Part shown: one piece after another, positions 32,651 to 35,536 of the stretch
Layout: each line of letters starts with the position of its first letter
Position numbering within the stretch: the stretch's first letter is position 1
Source of the DNA: Clostridium sp.
Lineage (GTDB): Bacteria > Bacillota > Clostridia > Acetivibrionales > Acetivibrionaceae
Length of the DNA stretch: 35,536 bases
Direction: 5' to 3'
Assembly (NCBI GenBank): GCA_012517995.1
Contig: JAAYTS010000110.1
Span: forward strand, 1-35,536
Translations under genes and position numbers: made by a program
Notes under the pieces: generated by a model
The model's database searches: none
Told to the model about the DNA's origin: nothing
Seen by the model: the letters and a program-made list of their open reading frames with translations, nothing else

Positions 32651-33079
32651 CTATTTAAGGAATATTGTAATCTCAACTGTTGTGCCTTTTCCAACTTCTG
32701 TCGTTATATATAGTTTATCAGAATATCTTTTGATATTAGGTAATCCCATTCCTGCTCCAAAACCCTGCTCTCTTATTTCATCAGGTGCTGTTGAATAACC
32801 TTCTTCCATTGCCCTATTCACATCAGGTATTCCAGGTCCTTTATCTTTTATCTTTATAAGTATTTTTTCACTGTCTATTTCAACAAAAGCTTTGCCTCCA
32901 CCTGCATGAATTACTGCATTCATCTCTGCTTCATACATGGAAATAGCTGTTTTTTTAACTATTAGAGGATCTACCCCCAGCTGTGCCAACATCCTTTTCA
33001 TATTACTAGAAGCTTCCCCAGCAGCTGCGAAATCATTAGCAGGTATAACAAATTCTCTACTCATTATACCTTTACTCAA
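32651..33079 (-). CDS. Anti-sigma-factor-like HATPase (RsbW/SpoIIAB type)
   Basis: This 142-residue serine-kinase-like ATPase has an N box EAEMNAVIHAGGG (E52, N54), a G1 box KDKGPGIPDV (79-88), a G2 box GFGAGMGLPN (106-115) and a closing GKGTTVEITIFLK. It is the classic single-domain layout of RsbW and SpoIIAB. I place the start at TTG 33079, which overlaps the previous stop as TTGA and has GAGGTG 7 bases upstream. The inner ATG at 33064 is an alternative. It could phosphorylate or sequester a partner according to the state of the H-cluster protein encoded next (inference). No sigma factor or STAS antagonist is linked. Confidence 0.85.
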   Translation of the reverse strand: MSKGIMSREFVIPANDFAAAGEASSNMKRMLAQLGVDPLIVKKTAISMYEAEMNAVIHAGGGKAFVEIDSEKILIKIKDKGPGIPDVNRAMEEGYSTAPDEIREQGFGAGMGLPNIKRYSDKLYITTEVGKGTTVEITIFLK

Positions 33080-33429
33080 TCCCAAACACCTCTTCCTCTT
33101 ATTCCCGCGCTATAGAGCATGCCACATGCTATAAACATAGGGTGTTTTGTTGTGAGTATTGTCATACCCATTTCTTCTGCTAAACTAATCATATTTTCCT
33201 CTGGTCTTTTTCCTCTTACAAAAACAATAACATTAATATCCATCATTTCTGCTGTCCTAATCACTTGGGGATTGACAAGGCCTGTAAGCAAAACAACATT
33301 TTCCTTTACATAAGCCATAACATCACTCATTAAATCTGCTCCACAAGCCGAACTTATTTCCATATCCAAATTTTTTTCTCCTGTTATTATTTCAGCATCT
33401 AAAATATCTATTATTTCCCTTATTTTCAT
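33076..33429 (-). CDS. DRTGG-domain protein (first copy)
   Basis: This 117-residue DRTGG-like (PF07085) protein starts the operon. The pattern includes KNLDMEISSACGADLMSDVM, NVVLLTGLVNPQVIRTAEM, INVIVFVRGKRPEENMI and GMTILTTKHPMFIACGMLY. The LTGLVNPQ segment is where other members carry the DRTGG-like turn. AAAGGTGG precedes the ATG. Four bases overlap the anti-sigma-like gene. The pairing of DRTGG proteins with an H-cluster protein and HATPase is, as I recall, widespread in H2-forming Clostridia and Thermotogae, but I know of no assigned function. Confidence 0.82.
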   Translation of the reverse strand: MKIREIIDILDAEIITGEKNLDMEISSACGADLMSDVMAYVKENVVLLTGLVNPQVIRTAEMMDINVIVFVRGKRPEENMISLAEEMGMTILTTKHPMFIACGMLYSAGIRGRGVWD

Positions 33430-33466
33430 ATATTAACCACCTTTTTATTTATGCACTTATATTTTT

Positions 33467-33498
33467 TATGTAGTTATATAAATATGTAGTTATATAAA
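33467..33498. repeat. Perfect 16-bp tandem repeat at the DRTGG operon start
   Basis: TATGTAGTTATATAAA occurs twice in direct succession (33467-33482 and 33483-33498). On the minus strand it spans the predicted transcription start and early leader, immediately downstream of the -10 box at 33499-33504. Confidence 0.8.
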
Positions 33499-33536
33499 AT
33501 TATAACACATTGTTACATCTCTAACAATGTGTTATA
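33499..33536 (-). promoter_or_regulatory. Promoter of the DRTGG/H-cluster operon overlapped by a Rex-like palindrome
   Basis: On the minus strand TTGTTA (33522-33527) and TATAAT (33499-33504) are 17 bases apart. The same DNA holds a perfect 15-bp inverted repeat (33501-33515 with 33522-33536, 6-base spacer). Its centre, TTGTTAGAGATGTAACAA, keeps the outer six bases of each Rex half-site and differs at the inner pair. A bound repressor would cover the -35 box and spacer. The palindrome might instead end transcription of the upstream gene, but no T-run follows it. Confidence 0.6.
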
Positions 33537-33596
33537 AACAGAAGAACAAGTAAATAATTCCTTGGTTTTTTCTTCTTTAAAATCTTTTAAAAAATT

Positions 33597-35270
33597 CTAT
33601 GTGTAAAAACAACTACCCCCTATAAACTCTCTTATTATTGAGTTTGTTGGTATTTCTTTTGAATCTATTGGTAGAAAATTACCCAAAAATTCAATAAGCC
33701 TTTTTGCCTCTGAATATTCTGGCTGTGACTGATCAATCTCCATCAACAATGGTTCTGCCAATACCTTTAAAACACCAAGTTCAAATATTAATGATGAATT
33801 AAACATTACATCACTTTCCTCCTGAAAAGGAAAAATATTCTTTTCTTCTCCTCTTCTTACAGAGGGCCATCTGTTTATGGTATTTACTGCACTACATCCT
33901 CTAAATTGGTGATCTCTCACTATTCTTCTTATAAACCTGGTGTCTGTAGTAGGAATTCTATTATGGTCATCAATATTCATTGAAGTTAATGCACTTATAT
34001 ATATTTTAAATTTCTTGCTCTTTGGAATAGATGCTGTAAGCTTGTCATTTAACCCATGTATTCCTTCAATTATGAGAAGTTGGTCATCATCAATTTTCAA
34101 CTTCCTTGTATACTTCTCCCTACATCCTTTTGGAAAGTTAAATATAGGAACATCAACTTCTTCTCCCTCTATCAATTGGGCTAAATGTTTATTAAAAAGT
34201 TTTAAATCAATTGCCTCTAAAGCTTCAAAATCATATTCTCCATCTTCATCCTTAGGAGTATTTTCCCTATCCACAAAATAGTCATCCAAAGAAACTGTAA
34301 CAGGTCTTAAGCCATTTACTCTAAGTTGAATGGAAAGCCTGTGGGCAAAGGTGGTCTTGCCTGAAGATGATGGTCCTGCAATTAGTATTACTTTTTTCTT
34401 GTCTTTGTTAAAAGCTATCATATCTGCAATCTGTGCAATTTTTTTCTCATGCAAAGCTTCTGAAATACGTATTATTTCATTTATACAACCTTTTTTTACA
34501 ATGTCATTTAATGAACCAACATTGGCAGCACCAAGTATTCTCAACCAGTTTTTATACTCTTTAAAAATACTAAATAGTTTCTTTTGTTCTTTAAAAGGAG
34601 GTATTTCCTCTGGATTGATATTCTGAGGATATAGCATTATTAACCCTGAGTGATAGTACTTTAGTTTAAAATATTTTAAATAGCTGGTATCAGGAACCAT
34701 GTAGCCATAAAAATAATCCTCAAAACCATCACAGTCATATATAGTTACATATGGTTTATTTCTATGCTCTACTGCATTGTATCTGTCCATTCTGTCTATG
34801 TTTTTAAACATTTCTTTTGCGTCAGTTAATGACATTATTTTCTTTACAAAAGGAATTTTTTGTTCTACAAGTTCCCTCATTCTTTTTTCTATCATTTCCA
34901 CTTCTTCAAGGGTAAGCTCTGTTTCGCCTTCTATTTCGCAGTAGAGACCTTTACTTATAGAGTGGCATATGATTACTTTTCTTTCAGGGAAAAGGTCATT
35001 TACTGCTTTTATTAATATAAAGTTTAGACTTCTTCTGTAAATTCTCATTCCATCATCATGAGTTAAATCAATAAAATCCACCCTGCAGCTTTCATACAAA
35101 TGATAACTTAATTCTTTTATATCATTATTTACTTTTGCAGCAACAATTGTGGATTTATAATTACCTTGATAGTCTTTGCTAAGTTCAAGAAGAGATATTC
35201 CTTCAAAAACTTCCCTCTCACTATCATCAGGAAACATAACTTTAATGGTGTTTAAATTGTTTTCTTTCAT
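33597..35270 (-). CDS. TGS/SAD-containing uridine kinase-like nucleoside kinase
   Basis: This 557-residue protein has an N-terminal TGS-like segment (NTIKVMFPDDSEREVFEGIS, about 8-65). A threonyl-tRNA-synthetase-type second additional domain follows (about 70-170, with ERKVIICHSISKGLYCEIE). The C-terminal half is a uridine/phosphoribulokinase-like P-loop kinase. Walker A is LIAGPSSSGKTTFAHRL (296-312), followed by VSLDDYFVDRENTPKDEDG and the LLIIEGIHGLND Walker-B-like strand. This is the standard architecture of the long clostridial and Thermotoga 'uridine kinase' proteins; the true nucleoside is not certain and the synthetase-like half hints at an RNA or amino-acid link. AAGGGGA precedes the ATG. 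The gene appears monocistronic. Confidence 0.88.
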   Translation of the reverse strand: MKENNLNTIKVMFPDDSEREVFEGISLLELSKDYQGNYKSTIVAAKVNNDIKELSYHLYESCRVDFIDLTHDDGMRIYRRSLNFILIKAVNDLFPERKVIICHSISKGLYCEIEGETELTLEEVEMIEKRMRELVEQKIPFVKKIMSLTDAKEMFKNIDRMDRYNAVEHRNKPYVTIYDCDGFEDYFYGYMVPDTSYLKYFKLKYYHSGLIMLYPQNINPEEIPPFKEQKKLFSIFKEYKNWLRILGAANVGSLNDIVKKGCINEIIRISEALHEKKIAQIADMIAFNKDKKKVILIAGPSSSGKTTFAHRLSIQLRVNGLRPVTVSLDDYFVDRENTPKDEDGEYDFEALEAIDLKLFNKHLAQLIEGEEVDVPIFNFPKGCREKYTRKLKIDDDQLLIIEGIHGLNDKLTASIPKSKKFKIYISALTSMNIDDHNRIPTTDTRFIRRIVRDHQFRGCSAVNTINRWPSVRRGEEKNIFPFQEESDVMFNSSLIFELGVLKVLAEPLLMEIDQSQPEYSEAKRLIEFLGNFLPIDSKEIPTNSIIREFIGGSCFYT

Positions 35271-35459
35271 AGCATTATCCCCTTATCATACAATATTAGT
35301 GTTATTGGTTTATCATAAGATTTTTTAGTCCATTATTTTGAAAAAGAACCTTTATATTTATGATATTTATATTAAGAGTATTCTATATTAAAAAGTAAAA
35401 ATCCTCTTTTTATACATAAGTCAAAATAAATTTCGCATCTTAATATTTAAATAAATTAT

Positions 35460-35487
35460 TTGACAGAGTATTAAACAATAATATAAA
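35460..35487 (+). promoter_or_regulatory. Rightward promoter at the window end
   Basis: TTGACA (35460-35465), a 16-base spacer and TATAAA (35482-35487) face right. Together with the kinase gene facing left this makes a divergent intergenic region (35271-35532). No clear leftward promoter could be picked out of its AT-rich sequence. Confidence 0.5.
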
Positions 35488-35532
35488 ATAAAACCTGTTT
35501 AAAAAATAAAATATGTAGTATGAGGTAAAAAT

Positions 35533-35536
35533 ATGA
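35533..35536 (+). CDS. Start of a rightward gene, cut by the window edge
   Basis: An ATG at 35533 is preceded by GAGGT (35522-35526) at a 6-base spacing and by a plausible promoter. Only the first codon is inside the window, so nothing can be said about the product. Confidence 0.4.

Noticed and set aside
33501..33536. 15-bp palindrome only as a terminator of the kinase gene
   Set aside because: The stem is AT-rich and the following minus-strand sequence is not a T-run, while a promoter overlaps it exactly. The terminator role is kept only as an alternative.
1..35536. CRISPR arrays, tRNA or rRNA genes, insertion sequences, phage attachment sites
   Set aside because: No regularly spaced repeats, cloverleaf-type sequences, transposase-like proteins or integrase genes were seen on either strand.

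Overview
The window is low-GC (roughly one third G+C by eye), with strong AGGAGG-type ribosome binding sites, sigma-A style promoters and U-tract terminators. This points to an anaerobic Gram-positive Clostridia member. An N-terminal dockerin pair, a pyrophosphate-dependent phosphofructokinase, a bifurcating [FeFe]-hydrogenase and a cellodextrin/maltodextrin-type lifestyle suggest the cellulosome-forming Acetivibrio/Hungateiclostridium (Clostridium thermocellum) group. That placement is inference from gene content, not from a search.

Layout. 1-1100: decaying remains of two ABC-2 type permease genes (one nonsense codon, two frameshifts, lost 5' end). 1155-5169: a standalone TrpB2-type tryptophan synthase beta chain, an unrecognised 318-residue protein, a small CmpB-like membrane protein and a DUF3267-like membrane zinc protease. 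5485-8052: alpha-glucan phosphorylase. 8167-11459: a sugar ABC transporter (binding lipoprotein plus two permeases, no ATPase) behind a perfect sigma-A promoter and a long leader. 11889-14926: three overlapping genes of the 2-hydroxyacyl-CoA dehydratase/activase superfamily. 15180-16532: an exported parvulin-type foldase with a TPR tail. 16731-21699: central carbon metabolism, with fba (minus) divergent from PPi-PFK and pyruvate formate-lyase (plus). pflB is preceded by a complete ZTP (pfl-type) riboswitch with its own terminator. 21763-24216: a secreted dockerin plus RCC1-repeat protein (14 repeats). 24409-29426: the hydrogenase operon hydC, HATPase, [2Fe-2S] ferredoxin-like protein, hydB, hydA. 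29755-30150: a gene remnant. 30259-33429: a five-gene operon of DRTGG protein, anti-sigma-like ATPase, H-cluster protein, second DRTGG protein and PHP phosphoesterase. 33597-35270: a TGS/uridine-kinase-like protein. A rightward gene starts at the last bases.

How it fits together: the phosphorylase and sugar importer feed glycolysis (PPi-PFK, aldolase). Pyruvate can go to formate plus acetyl-CoA through PflB, and reducing equivalents can leave as H2 through HydABC. A near-consensus Rex (NADH/NAD+ sensor) operator lies at the hydrogenase promoter, and a second Rex-like palindrome overlaps the promoter of the adjacent DRTGG/H-cluster operon. The most intriguing part is that five-gene operon, whose H-cluster protein has the proton-transfer cysteine position changed to alanine, as in sensory [FeFe]-hydrogenases. 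It looks like a redox or H2 sensing module next to the catalytic enzyme. No CRISPR array, rRNA, tRNA or intact insertion sequence was seen.
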